From assembly GCF_003667825.1 (NCBI RefSeq), contig NZ_CP033043.1:3970001-4034000 (forward strand): a stretch of 64,000 nucleotides of DNA, written 5' to 3'. The stretch's first letter is position 1. Each line of letters opens with the position of its first letter. The notes beneath the pieces are model-generated. The model did not search any database. It was given only the letters and a program-made list of their open reading frames with translations, and was not told the DNA's origin. The position numbers and the translations under genes are program-made. Shown here in pieces: positions 52,804-61,782 of the stretch. The stretch comes from Metabacillus litoralis (lineage in GTDB: Bacteria; Bacillota; Bacilli; Bacillales; Bacillaceae).

Positions 52804-55149
52804 TTAAATTTTTTCTACATTTATCATCATTTCAGCTTCAAGTCTCTCTACTAACTGATTACAAAGAGTTTCTTCAAATAACACTTCTCTTATATGAATG
52901 ATTCCAACACGATTGATCCATTCGCTTATGTTTTCTAAATAGTTGGCTGTTTCCCGATAATATTGGACAAACCCACAGGTTAATCTTTTAGCTTCATCAT
53001 GATCACTTGCGATGCTAAATAACTCACCTTGCTGTAGTTGTGGAAAGCAGCTTCCTCCAACATACATTTCAAAGCCTCTTTCAACCCCAACTAAGTGAAT
53101 ATCATTTGTCCTCATTTCCAAGTCATGATGCTTACATGGAGACACACTTAACTTAATCTCATGTGGTGTTAAGATCAATTCCATTTCCTTTTCTAGTTGA
53201 ATGGAGAGTTGTAATGATACTCCTGTATGACACTGACATTTTTTTTCACTGTAGTAGGTGTTCACATGATGGATTGTATGAATGTTCACCGGACGTAAAC
53301 GTATTCCTATGTCTGTACATACAGCTCCGATATCTTCTTGCTTAATTCCTTTTAATTGGAATCGTTGTTCAGTTGTTAGACCAACGTCTGTTAGTTGATA
53401 TTTCTCCATAACAGCTGCAATGTTTCGTAATAGCTTCGCTGATACTTTTCCTCCATATGTTTGTGGGATAATGGAATAAGTTCCATCACTCATGTGCTGT
53501 GCTTTTAAGTTATCATCATTCATATAGAAGAATTGATTTTTTTCTGCATAGTCTGGGTAAATCATGGCTAAATAATATTGAATTGCTGGTACACAGCCCG
53601 CACATCCTTCTAAAGAAAGCCAGTTTAACTGGGTAAAAACATCTTGTAATGAAGAAAGATTTTTTTGTTGAATTTGTAAAACTACTTCATCTTCTGTAAG
53701 TGTTGTACAAGTACATAATGACTTTCTTTCAAACAATTCATCACATTCGTCACTTTGAATGTAATCTAACAAATCTGACAAGAGTAGTTTACAGCCACCA
53801 CATGAACTGGATGCTTTTGTACATTGCTTTACTTCCTGAACGGTTGTTAATTCATTCTGCTGAACAGCTTCAATAATTGACCCTTTTGTCACACCATTGC
53901 AGTTGCAGATGATTTCACTTTGTTTCATTGCTTTGATGCTAGAAGAATCTTTATCAGCTGCTTGAAGGAGCTGCCTCTTCTCTTCATCACTTACATGCCT
54001 TCTTTTTACAATCAGATCGAGGAGCTTTGACTGATTTTTTGTTTCTCCATATAATACAGCTCCAACGATAATATCACCGCGAAGAACAATTTTTTTATAA
54101 ACAGAATGTATTTCATTTAACATAGTTAACGATTTAGTTGAGGAATCCTCCGTAAAATCCCCAACAGAAAAAAGATCCACCCCGGGCACCTTTAAGCTAG
54201 TTGATAAAACAGATCCTTCATATCCTTGAGGGTTTAACTGACAAAGATGTTTTGCTAAAACTTGCCCCTGTTCATAAAGCGGTTTTACTAAACCATAGAC
54301 AATCCCGTTATGCTCAACACATTCACCAACTGCGTAAATATCACTAACACTTGTTTCCATAAAATCATTCACAATAATTCCCCGGTTTGTTGTGATTCCA
54401 CTTTTCTTCGCTAAAACAGAATTAGGGATAACACCTACAGACATCACAACTAAATCAGCTTCTACAGAAGTACCGTCGGTAAATGTTAATTCGTTCACTC
54501 GTTTATCTCCTATTATCTGTTCGGTGACTTTTCCTAAAATAAATTCAATTCCTTGTTGCTCTAACTGATGCTGAAGCATTTTTGACGAGACCGAATCAAG
54601 CTGACGCTGCATGAGGTACTCTGTATTGTGAATAACCTTTACATTTAGCCCTAGATTTACCAAGCCTCTTGCGGCCTCTAGCCCTAATACTCCTCCACCA
54701 ATTACGACTGCATTTTTATAGTGTTTTGCAGCCTCTAAAATATTTTTACAGTCCTCAATCGTACGAAATGTCACAACTCCCTCTTTTTCAACCCCTGGTA
54801 TCGGAAGTACAAAAGGTGATGATCCAGTGGCTAGAATTAGTTTGTCATAAGAAATGGCATGATTTTTATCCGTTATAACCATCTTCTTTTCCGTATCAAT
54901 TTCTGTTGCTGTTTCTCCGGAAAACAGGGTAATATCATTCTCCTCATACCATATAGCATCATTAATCGTGATATCTTGAAACCTTGCTTCTCCTTGTAGA
55001 ACAGAAGATAATAAAATCCGATTATAATTATGGTGGGGTTCACTGCCAATGATGGAGATGGTATATAGCTCTGGATTATGCTTTAAAATTTCTTCAACAC
55101 AGCGAACACCTGCCATTCCGTTACCGATTACCACTAATTTCTGCTTCAT
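52804..55149 (-). CDS. nasB: Assimilatory nitrate reductase electron-transfer subunit
   Basis: The 781-residue flavoprotein paralogous to NasD passes NADH electrons to NasC. It has FAD/NAD folds (GNGMAGVRCVEEI; GGGVLGLEAARGL) and two BFD-like [2Fe-2S] modules (CNCNGVTKG...CGGCK; CTCTTLTED...CAGC). The C-terminal SiR-like half is still recognisable (PHEIKLSVSPCKHHD, FEMYVGG), but the siroheme C-x3-C is gone. The ATG at 55147-55149 is six bases from GGAGG. It is divergent from nasA with a shared TnrA box. Confidence 0.94.
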   Translation of the reverse strand: MKQKLVVIGNGMAGVRCVEEILKHNPELYTISIIGSEPHHNYNRILLSSVLQGEARFQDITINDAIWYEENDITLFSGETATEIDTEKKMVITDKNHAISYDKLILATGSSPFVLPIPGVEKEGVVTFRTIEDCKNILEAAKHYKNAVVIGGGVLGLEAARGLVNLGLNVKVIHNTEYLMQRQLDSVSSKMLQHQLEQQGIEFILGKVTEQIIGDKRVNELTFTDGTSVEADLVVMSVGVIPNSVLAKKSGITTNRGIIVNDFMETSVSDIYAVGECVEHNGIVYGLVKPLYEQGQVLAKHLCQLNPQGYEGSVLSTSLKVPGVDLFSVGDFTEDSSTKSLTMLNEIHSVYKKIVLRGDIIVGAVLYGETKNQSKLLDLIVKRRHVSDEEKRQLLQAADKDSSSIKAMKQSEIICNCNGVTKGSIIEAVQQNELTTVQEVKQCTKASSSCGGCKLLLSDLLDYIQSDECDELFERKSLCTCTTLTEDEVVLQIQQKNLSSLQDVFTQLNWLSLEGCAGCVPAIQYYLAMIYPDYAEKNQFFYMNDDNLKAQHMSDGTYSIIPQTYGGKVSAKLLRNIAAVMEKYQLTDVGLTTEQRFQLKGIKQEDIGAVCTDIGIRLRPVNIHTIHHVNTYYSEKKCQCHTGVSLQLSIQLEKEMELILTPHEIKLSVSPCKHHDLEMRTNDIHLVGVERGFEMYVGGSCFPQLQQGELFSIASDHDEAKRLTCGFVQYYRETANYLENISEWINRVGIIHIREVLFEETLCNQLVERLEAEMMINVEKI

Positions 55150-55311
55150 GTTCACCCTCCAGCAAATATTCTCTGACTTTTAACATAAAAACATTATTTC
55201 ATATATTAGTTAAATTCTAACTATTTACGTTAGATTTCCTCACACAAATTCTGAGTTTCTACTATATGGATTTTTGGAGTAATAAAGAAATATCTTAAAT
55301 AAATATTTCCA

Positions 55312-55328
55312 TGTCATATTTATTTACA
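55312..55328. promoter_or_regulatory. TnrA/GlnR box in the nasB/nasA divergent region
   Basis: TGTCA-TATTTAT-TTACA, a perfect match to TGTNA-N7-TNACA, is central between divergent nasB (162 bp away) and nasA (109 bp away). In B. subtilis TnrA activates both genes from one site here. Confidence 0.88.
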
Positions 55329-55437
55329 AGTATCTTTCCTACTTCTTTTTTGCCAAATATAATAGCACCATGAAATAAGTCAGAAAATTTGAATAAGTAC
55401 AAAAAACAAATCTAGGACATTTGGAAGGAGATTTAAC

Positions 55438-56643
55438 ATGAAACTATCGGATTTAAAAACTAGTGGTCACCCGAAAACACTTTTTTCCTCGTTTCTGTAT
55501 TTTGATGTTAGCTTTATGATTTGGGTTATGCTTGGCGCACTTGGGGTGTTTATTACACAGGATTTTGGGCTTTCTCCATCACAAAAAGGATTGATTGTTG
55601 CAATTCCAATTCTTGCAGGTTCATTTTTTCGAATTGTTTTAGGAATTTTAACAGATCGGTTTGGTCCGAAGAAGACTGCTACTTTAGGAATGTCAATTAC
55701 AGCTATTCCATTGCTTTGGGGTTTACTTGCCGGAAATACAATGCCAGAACTATTTATGATTGGGATATTGTTGGGGGTAGCAGGGGCCAGCTTTGCCGTT
55801 GCCTTACCAATGGCAAGTAGATGGTACCCTCCACATTTGCAAGGGTTGGCAATGGGAATTGCAGGAGCAGGTAACAGTGGTACATTATTTGCTACTTTAT
55901 TTGGTCCTCGTTTGGCAGAACAGTTCGGTTGGCATGTGACGATGGGGTTTGCACTCATTCCGCTTTTCATTACATTCATCATTTTTATGATTTTAGCGAA
56001 GGATGCTCCTTCACAACCAGCTCCTCAGCCTTTAGCTAATTACTTTAAAGTATTTGCTCATAAAGACACATGGTTTTTCTGCATTTTGTACAGCGTCACA
56101 TTCGGTGGGTTTGTAGGATTATCTAGCTTTCTCAGTATGTTTTTCGTTGATGAATACAAATTAACGTCCGTTCAAGCTGGGGATTTCGTTACTTTATGTG
56201 TTGCCGCAGGTAGCTTTTTCCGTCCTGTTGGTGGACTTATTTCAGATAAAATCGGTGGAGTAAAGGTGTTATCCTTCCTTTTCATCGGTGTTGCTGTTTG
56301 TATGCTTGGTGTTAGTCAATTACCCCCTTTATTTGCCATCACTGCCTTACTTTTTGTAGGAATGATGTGCTTAGGAATGGGAAATGGCGCTGTATTTCAA
56401 CTAGTTCCACAACGCTTTCAAAAAGAAATTGGCATGATCACAGGTATTGTTGGAGCTGCCGGAGGAATTGGAGGCTTCTTTTTACCTAATATTTTAGGGA
56501 CATTGAAGGAATTAACAGGCTCTTACGCTTCAGGGTTTATTACCTTCTCGATTATTGCCTTAGTTGCATTTTCCGTTTTATTATTTGCGAGTTATTCTTG
56601 GAAGAAGACGTGGAATGTGAAAAGTAGTGCTGTAAAGATATAA
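55438..56643 (+). CDS. nasA: Nitrate transporter NasA (NarK/NNP family MFS)
   Basis: Twelve-helix major facilitator of 401 residues importing nitrate for assimilation. The nitrate signature glycine-rich stretches [20 protein letters not shown] (about 140) and [16 protein letters not shown] (about 336) are present, and the opening [20 protein letters not shown] is nearly that of B. subtilis NasA. GGAAGGAG is nine bases from ATG. Terminator directly after. Confidence 0.96.
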   Translation: MKLSDLKTSGHPKTLFSSFLYFDVSFMIWVMLGALGVFITQDFGLSPSQKGLIVAIPILAGSFFRIVLGILTDRFGPKKTATLGMSITAIPLLWGLLAGNTMPELFMIGILLGVAGASFAVALPMASRWYPPHLQGLAMGIAGAGNSGTLFATLFGPRLAEQFGWHVTMGFALIPLFITFIIFMILAKDAPSQPAPQPLANYFKVFAHKDTWFFCILYSVTFGGFVGLSSFLSMFFVDEYKLTSVQAGDFVTLCVAAGSFFRPVGGLISDKIGGVKVLSFLFIGVAVCMLGVSQLPPLFAITALLFVGMMCLGMGNGAVFQLVPQRFQKEIGMITGIVGAAGGIGGFFLPNILGTLKELTGSYASGFITFSIIALVAFSVLLFASYSWKKTWNVKSSAVKI

Positions 56644-56682
56644 AATGAAGCTTCCTATTTTGGGCTGACTATAGCGTAATAA

Positions 56683-56720
56683 AGGCTGTTAAGATGATTT
56701 CTTAACAGCCTACATTTTTT
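56683..56720. terminator. Bidirectional terminator between nasA and malic enzyme
   Basis: 12-bp stem AGGCTGTTAAGA/TCTTAACAGCCT followed by a T run, between convergent genes. Confidence 0.9.
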
Positions 56721-57967
56721 TATGATAACACAGCTTGTTTTTCTTCCACTAGGGTTAATAAGCGATTTTTTAATTCATCTGTATTCATTTGTTTACGGGC
56801 AACATTTGTATCCATTGCTGCCTTTGCAACAGCTGATGCAACGTATGCAACTACTCTTCGGTCAAATGGATCCGGTATTACGTAATCGCTCGTTAAATCT
56901 CGTTCTGATATTAACTCAGCAATTGCATACACAGCTGCGAGCTTCATTTCTTCATTAATTTCTTTTGCTTGAACATCTAGTGCACCACGGAAAATGCCAG
57001 GGAATGCAAGAACATTGTTCACTTGGTTAGGAAAATCAGAACGTCCTGTTCCCACAACAAGTGCACCTGCTTCTTTCGCTTCATTCGGCATAATCTCCGG
57101 TACAGGGTTCGCCATTGCAAAAATGATTGGATCTTGGTTCATCGAAGCAACCATTTCCTTCGTAACAGCTCCTGCAACAGATACACCAACAAATACGTCT
57201 GCTCCTTTAAGAGCATCCTCTAAGTTACCTTGCTTTTGATCTTTATTTGTGATGGCTGCCAATTCTTCTTTAAATGGATTCATTCCTATCTGGCGACCTT
57301 CATAAATAATTCCTTTTGTATCACATAAAACAACATCCTTCACACCCATATGAAGAAGCAGCTTTACAATCGCAACACCTGCAGCTCCTGCACCATTTAC
57401 AACCACTGAGATGTTTTCAATTTTTTTGCCCGCTAGCTTTAAAGCATTAATCAATCCAGCAGCAGTCACAATCGCCGTGCCATGTTGATCATCATGGAAG
57501 ATTGGAATATCGCACGCTTTCTTTAATCTTTCTTCAATCTCAAAGCAATGTGGAGCTGCAATATCCTCTAAATTCACTCCACCAAAGGTTGGTTCAAGCA
57601 GCTTTACAGTTTCAACGATTTTATCTGAATCAGTTGTATCCAAACAAATAGGAAATGCATCCACATCAGCAAATGATTTAAATAATAGTGCTTTTCCTTC
57701 CATAACAGGCATTGCTGCTTTTGGTCCAATATTACCAAGGCCTAGTACAGCCGTACCATTAGAAACAACCGCAACTAAATTACCCTTCATTGTATACTCA
57801 TATGCCTTACTTTCGTCTTCATGAATGTCCAAGCACGGCTCTGCAACACCTGGAGAATAAGCTAAGCTTAGATCTTTAGCATTTCGAACTGGAACCTTGG
57901 AGTGCACACCTAGCTTACCTTTATTATCCTTATGCATCTTTATTGCTTCTTCACGTAAAGTTGACAT
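56720..57967 (-). CDS. NAD(P)-dependent malic enzyme
   Basis: Oxidatively decarboxylates malate to pyruvate. The 415-residue short bacterial type has VHSKVPVRNAKDLSLAYSPGVAEPC (Tyr and Lys of the active site), GLGNIGPKAAMPVMEGKALLFK, IFHDDQHGTAIV (metal-binding Asp) and VVNGAGAAGVAIVKLLL (cofactor fold). It is closest to the YtsJ/MaeB-like group. The ATG at 57965-57967 follows AAGGAG by eight bases. Two cre boxes upstream indicate CcpA control. Confidence 0.95.
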   Translation of the reverse strand: MSTLREEAIKMHKDNKGKLGVHSKVPVRNAKDLSLAYSPGVAEPCLDIHEDESKAYEYTMKGNLVAVVSNGTAVLGLGNIGPKAAMPVMEGKALLFKSFADVDAFPICLDTTDSDKIVETVKLLEPTFGGVNLEDIAAPHCFEIEERLKKACDIPIFHDDQHGTAIVTAAGLINALKLAGKKIENISVVVNGAGAAGVAIVKLLLHMGVKDVVLCDTKGIIYEGRQIGMNPFKEELAAITNKDQKQGNLEDALKGADVFVGVSVAGAVTKEMVASMNQDPIIFAMANPVPEIMPNEAKEAGALVVGTGRSDFPNQVNNVLAFPGIFRGALDVQAKEINEEMKLAAVYAIAELISERDLTSDYVIPDPFDRRVVAYVASAVAKAAMDTNVARKQMNTDELKNRLLTLVEEKQAVLS

Positions 57968-58007
57968 TATATGCTCTCCTTTTTTCACCTTGTAAATTTT
58001 TAAATAT

Positions 58008-58022
58008 AGGAAGCGTTTGCAT
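58008..58022 (-). promoter_or_regulatory. cre box (CcpA) upstream of malic enzyme
   Basis: The minus strand reads ATGCAAACGCTTCCT, matching WTGNAANCGNWNNCW at every defined position, 41 bp upstream of the start codon. Confidence 0.75.
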
Positions 58023-58140
58023 TTTATACAGAAAATCTTTGAGTTTAAATCCTTCTATGGCCATATTTTAGTTGGCTTGAAAGAAGATTGATAGATTATG
58101 AAACTATTGGTGTAATTATGTAATTAAAAAAAGTAGATAG

Positions 58141-58155
58141 TTGTAAACGCATACT
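58141..58155 (+). promoter_or_regulatory. Second cre box in the malic enzyme / marR gap
   Basis: TTGTAAACGCATACT matches WTGNAANCGNWNNCW fully. It lies about 120 bp from the first cre box, so cooperative binding or control of the marR side is possible. Confidence 0.65.
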
Positions 58156-58208
58156 TGAAATCATGCCACTTTACAAAATTTGTTTTTCTGTTATCTTAGT
58201 ATAAGCGG

Positions 58209-58262
58209 ATATTTACCTAGGTAAATATCTCTCAGATACGACAATACTTACTTAGGTAAATA
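58209..58262. promoter_or_regulatory. Twin operators for the MarR-type regulator
   Basis: A perfect 20-bp palindrome ATATTTACCTAGGTAAATAT (58209-58228) and a related imperfect one ACTTACTTAGGTAAAT (58246-58261) lie 36 bp apart centre to centre, just before the marR start. Typical of MarR autorepression. Confidence 0.75.
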
Positions 58263-58279
58263 ATTTGAGGTGAAAAGAA

Positions 58280-58693
58280 TTGGATAATACAAATAAACTT
58301 TTTCATTTGTTGTATCAAAAAACTAGACATATGACAAAGGAAGTTAATGAATATTTACAAAAGCATGATCTATACAGCTCACAATGGTCCATTCTGTACT
58401 GCCTTAAAACAAACGGTCCTATGACCCAAAGTGATATATGGCGATATTTAAACGTTGAAGCACCTACTGTAACAAGAACACTTGTTAAGCTCGAAGAAGG
58501 TGGCTGGATAAATCGAACTTCTGGAAATGACAAACGTGAACGACTTGTTTCTCTTACGGAAAAAGCACTGGAAACATTGCCTACTGTCGAAGAAGATGTA
58601 AAAAGATTTGAAAAAGAAATGACCTTACAGCTTACAGATCAGGAGCAAGATCAGTTATTTACCTTATTAACAAAACTCGGAAAAACAGAATAA
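58280..58693 (+). CDS. MarR family transcriptional regulator
   Basis: The 137-residue winged-helix repressor has its HTH in GPMTQSDIWRYLNVEAPTVTRTLVKLEEGGWI (about 48-80), wing SGNDKRERLVSLTEKA and flanking dimerisation helices. The start is TTG 58280-58282, seven bases from GAGGTG; no ATG is available. It lies 20 nt upstream of an MFS gene and is preceded by twin palindromes, so it probably represses its own operon and responds to a compound exported by the transporter. Confidence 0.9.
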   Translation: MDNTNKLFHLLYQKTRHMTKEVNEYLQKHDLYSSQWSILYCLKTNGPMTQSDIWRYLNVEAPTVTRTLVKLEEGGWINRTSGNDKRERLVSLTEKALETLPTVEEDVKRFEKEMTLQLTDQEQDQLFTLLTKLGKTE

Positions 58694-58713
58694 AGCAAGG
58701 AGGAATAAGCCTA

Positions 58714-59922
58714 ATGAACTCTCAAGAAAAACAGCCAATTTGGACACAAGGCTTTATTAGTATCTTTTTAAGTAATTTTTTCATATTTGTTGCTTTTTAT
58801 GGTCTGCTAACATCTTTACCAATCTATGTGGTTGATGAACTCGGCCGCTCAAGCGTTGATGCAGGTTTAATTATTACAATATTTATGTTATCTGCGATTA
58901 TTGTGCGACCTTTTTCAGGAAAGCTGATTCAGGATTTCGGGAAGAAAAAAACATTGATGATCAGCATGATTCTTTTTACCATTTTTTCTTTTATGTATCT
59001 ATGGGTTGAGAATTATGCCCTTTTATTAGTTTTACGATTTCTTCACGGGATTTGGTTTAGTATTGCCTCTACAGCAACGGGTGCAATTGCTGCAGACATT
59101 GTACCCCTGAAAAGACGTGGTGAAGGACTTGGATATTTTGCCATGTCAATGAACCTTGCCGTTGTGTGTGGTCCGTTCATTTCACTTACTCTTTTACAAT
59201 ATGTATCTTTTTCAATTCTATTTCTTGTTCTAGCTTCATTAATTACAATCGGTGTGTTATTTACGGCATTTAGTAAAATGGCGGAGGTTAAGAAAACAGA
59301 TCAAGTTGAAAAGAAACGCCTGCAATTCAGCGATTTAATTGATCAAAAGGCCCTTCCAATTGCACTTGTAGGAAGCTTAGTTGCATTTACGTATTCTAGT
59401 GTTCTTTCATTTATATCAATGTATGCCAAAGAATTAAATTTAATAGAAGCAGCAAGTTACTTTTTCCTTGTATTTGCCGTAGCTATGATTATTGCAAGAC
59501 CATTCAGTGGTCGTTTGTATGATTCAAAGGGGCCAAATGTTGTGATATACCCTGCTTTGGCTTTATTTATGATCGGTTTATTGTTTTTAAGTATTGCGCA
59601 CAGCGCCTTTATGCTGCTTTTTGCCGGAGCATTTATTGGCTTAGGTTACGGAACTGTTGTGCCTTGCCTCCAAACACTGGCTATTCAAGCAACAGATCAT
59701 CATCGCAGCAGCCATGCAACAGCAACATTTTTCACACTTTTTGATACCGGAATTGCGACCGGTTCATTCGTTTTAGGAATCGTGGTTGCTCAATTAGGCT
59801 ATGAAACATTGTATCTTTTTGCCGGCTTGTTTTTAATACTTGTTATTATCATGTATAAGTTCGTGCAAAGTAGAAAGAAAGCCACTTCACCTGCTCTGGA
59901 GTGGAAGGAATCAAGCTTATAA
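58714..59922 (+). CDS. MFS transporter, drug-efflux type
   Basis: The 402-residue major facilitator has 12 predicted helices and motif A-like KLIQDFGKKKTLM and GRLYDSKGPNVV. The first half has GIWFSIASTATGAIAADIVP, the motif usual in bacterial efflux carriers. It is co-transcribed with marR (AAGGAGG before ATG). Substrate unknown; the pairing with MarR suggests a toxic compound. Confidence 0.9.
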   Translation: MNSQEKQPIWTQGFISIFLSNFFIFVAFYGLLTSLPIYVVDELGRSSVDAGLIITIFMLSAIIVRPFSGKLIQDFGKKKTLMISMILFTIFSFMYLWVENYALLLVLRFLHGIWFSIASTATGAIAADIVPLKRRGEGLGYFAMSMNLAVVCGPFISLTLLQYVSFSILFLVLASLITIGVLFTAFSKMAEVKKTDQVEKKRLQFSDLIDQKALPIALVGSLVAFTYSSVLSFISMYAKELNLIEAASYFFLVFAVAMIIARPFSGRLYDSKGPNVVIYPALALFMIGLLFLSIAHSAFMLLFAGAFIGLGYGTVVPCLQTLAIQATDHHRSSHATATFFTLFDTGIATGSFVLGIVVAQLGYETLYLFAGLFLILVIIMYKFVQSRKKATSPALEWKESSL

Positions 59923-59954
59923 TAATTGTTTCAGCTGTTTAAATTGTGAGGTTC

Positions 59955-60063
59955 TTGCAGGTTAGCCTAATTTTTTTGCGACTTATTTTGTTATTTTGCA
60001 TGTTCGGCTAATATTCTTGTAACTTCGTAATGTTATCTTGCAACTATTTCGATATTCTTGCAT
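59955..60063. repeat. ~21-bp phased TTGCAA array, copy 2
   Basis: TTGC-type hexamers (TTGCAG, TTGCGA, TTGCAT, TTGTAA, TTGCAA, TTGCAT) have their TG at 59956, 59977, 59997, 60018, 60039 and 60059, steps 21, 20, 21, 21, 20. Read on the minus strand, the units resemble those at 42.1 kb. It lies between convergent genes. Confidence 0.75.
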
Positions 60064-60080
60064 ACGAGCATCATCTCCAC

Positions 60081-60112
60081 AAAAAAGCTGGAGCACACAT
60101 AGGCTCCAGCTT
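60081..60112 (-). terminator. Terminator of the aldo/keto reductase gene
   Basis: Stem AAGCTGGAGC/GCTCCAGCTT followed by TTTTTT on the minus strand. Confidence 0.88.
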
Positions 60113-60120
60113 CTCACTTT

Positions 60121-61104
60121 TTAATAAACCCCACGAACATTCGGATGAATGCGATCTTGATAAAACTCAGAAAGCTTCTTCAGCTCCGCCGCACTAAATG
60201 AAGGCACTTCTGTTGCTTGTAAATTATCTTCCACTTGCTTTACCGTTTTAAAGCCAGGGATAACAGTTGTGATTTCTTCATGATCAAGAATCCAGCGAAG
60301 TGCTGCTCTTGCCATATTGCCACGGCCTTCTGAAATCCATTCCAGCTGTTGACTTAGCTCAACACCTTTTGAGAACTCTACACCGGCAAAGGTTTCACCG
60401 ACATTGAAGTGTTCGCCGTCTTTATTGAAATTGCGGTGATCGTCTTCCTCAAATTTAGCTTGATTTGTGAATTTACCCGTTAATAATCCACTTGCTAAAG
60501 GTACACGAGCTAATAAGCCTACACCTTTTTCCTTTGCTTGTGGAAGCAATTCAGGGATAGCTTTTTGACGGAAGATATTAAAAATAACTTGTAGCGCCTT
60601 CACATTTGCTTGATCTAAACAAAATAATCCTTCCTCCACTGTTTCTACACTCACACCATAGTGACGGATTTTTCCTTGTTGTTGAAGCTTATCTAATACT
60701 TCAAAAACCTGTCCACTTTTTAAGATTTCAAAAGGGGCACAATGAATTTGATAAAGATCAATTGTGTCACGTTGAAGACGCTTTAAGCTTGCCTCACAAT
60801 ATTCAGTAACAGCTTTTTCAGAATAGGTTTCAGGATCAAAAATATCACCTGCACGGCAGAACTTTGTCGCAATATGAATTTTATCTTCTTTTCCTTTTGT
60901 AGCTTTAGCAAGTAATTCCTCACTATGTCCATCACCGTATACATCAGCTGTATCAAAGAAGTTAACGCCGGCATCCATTGCACGCTCTAGACCTCCTAAT
61001 GCTTCCTGGTCATCTGATTTACCCCACGATCCACCAATAGCCCATGTCCCAAAGCTTAATTCACTAATTTTAAGGTCTGTATCCCCTAGCTGACGATATT
61101 TCAT
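60121..61104 (-). CDS. Aldo/keto reductase
   Basis: NADPH-dependent (beta/alpha)8-barrel reductase of 327 residues. Catalytic-tetrad context is FFDTADVYGDGHSEELLAKA (Asp and Tyr near 50-57), Lys in IATKF near 79 and His in YQIHC near 121. The C-terminal cofactor segment is TTVIPGFKTVKQVEDNL. Substrate unknown; nearest to the IolS/YqkF-like group. The ATG at 61102-61104 is preferred over a GTG four codons earlier by ribosome-site spacing. Confidence 0.92.
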   Translation of the reverse strand: MKYRQLGDTDLKISELSFGTWAIGGSWGKSDDQEALGGLERAMDAGVNFFDTADVYGDGHSEELLAKATKGKEDKIHIATKFCRAGDIFDPETYSEKAVTEYCEASLKRLQRDTIDLYQIHCAPFEILKSGQVFEVLDKLQQQGKIRHYGVSVETVEEGLFCLDQANVKALQVIFNIFRQKAIPELLPQAKEKGVGLLARVPLASGLLTGKFTNQAKFEEDDHRNFNKDGEHFNVGETFAGVEFSKGVELSQQLEWISEGRGNMARAALRWILDHEEITTVIPGFKTVKQVEDNLQATEVPSFSAAELKKLSEFYQDRIHPNVRGVY

Positions 61105-61284
61105 TCTTTCCACCATCCTATGTAAGTTATCGTTTAGTTAAAATTTTTCACAATTTTTATTATAGTATAGATAAAGCGCTAACAAAAGAAATATGGCTTG
61201 CAATCCAATTACTCCTCATTTCGCCTAAAATACTTTATAATAAACAACGGATGAACGATTTTAACATTAAGAGGAGCGAGTCAA

Positions 61285-61743
61285 ATGACACAAAAAAGTG
61301 CATTAATCAGCGGCTGGATGAGTCACCGAAAAGTCCTGCTTGAAATCGTGGAAAAATTAGAAGATCAACATATTTCTTACAAACCATGGGAAGGGGCTAT
61401 GGCACTTTCTGAACTTGTTTTACATATAACAAGTGCAATGGGCATGTTTGCTCAAACTGTAAAGAACGGTGCTTTTACACCACCGGCTGCACAGCCAGAG
61501 GTTAAAACGGTGAATGAATTAAAAGAGACTGTCCAGAAGGAAACTGAGGAAACAAAGTCTCTTTTAGAGTCTCTTACAGATGATCAACTTGATCAAATCA
61601 TTGAATTTGCTGGGATGAATATGCCTGGAATCGCTTTGCTTGAAAGTGGAAAAGACCATGAAATTCACCACAAAGGTCAATTATTTACATATGCTCGATT
61701 AGTAGGGGTAGAGGAGCTACCATTCTTTATTAATCGCTCATAA
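61285..61743 (+). CDS. DinB-like four-helix metalloprotein
   Basis: The 152-residue DinB/DfsB-family protein of Firmicutes has the putative metal triad as His in ELVLHITSAM (about 47) and two His in KDHEIHHKGQLFTYARLVG (about 128-132). The family includes thiol-S-transferases dependent on bacillithiol and DNA-damage-inducible proteins of unknown role; neither can be chosen here. AAGAGGAG precedes the ATG. Confidence 0.88.
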   Translation: MTQKSALISGWMSHRKVLLEIVEKLEDQHISYKPWEGAMALSELVLHITSAMGMFAQTVKNGAFTPPAAQPEVKTVNELKETVQKETEETKSLLESLTDDQLDQIIEFAGMNMPGIALLESGKDHEIHHKGQLFTYARLVGVEELPFFINRS

Positions 61744-61753
61744 GAGGGCGCAA

Positions 61754-61781
61754 AAAGAGCGAATCAAACGATTCGCTCTTT
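61754..61781. terminator. Bidirectional terminator between the DinB-like and HemD-like genes
   Basis: 12-bp stem AAAGAGCGAATC/GATTCGCTCTTT, loop AAAC, between convergent genes. Confidence 0.92.
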
Positions 61782-61782
61782 C

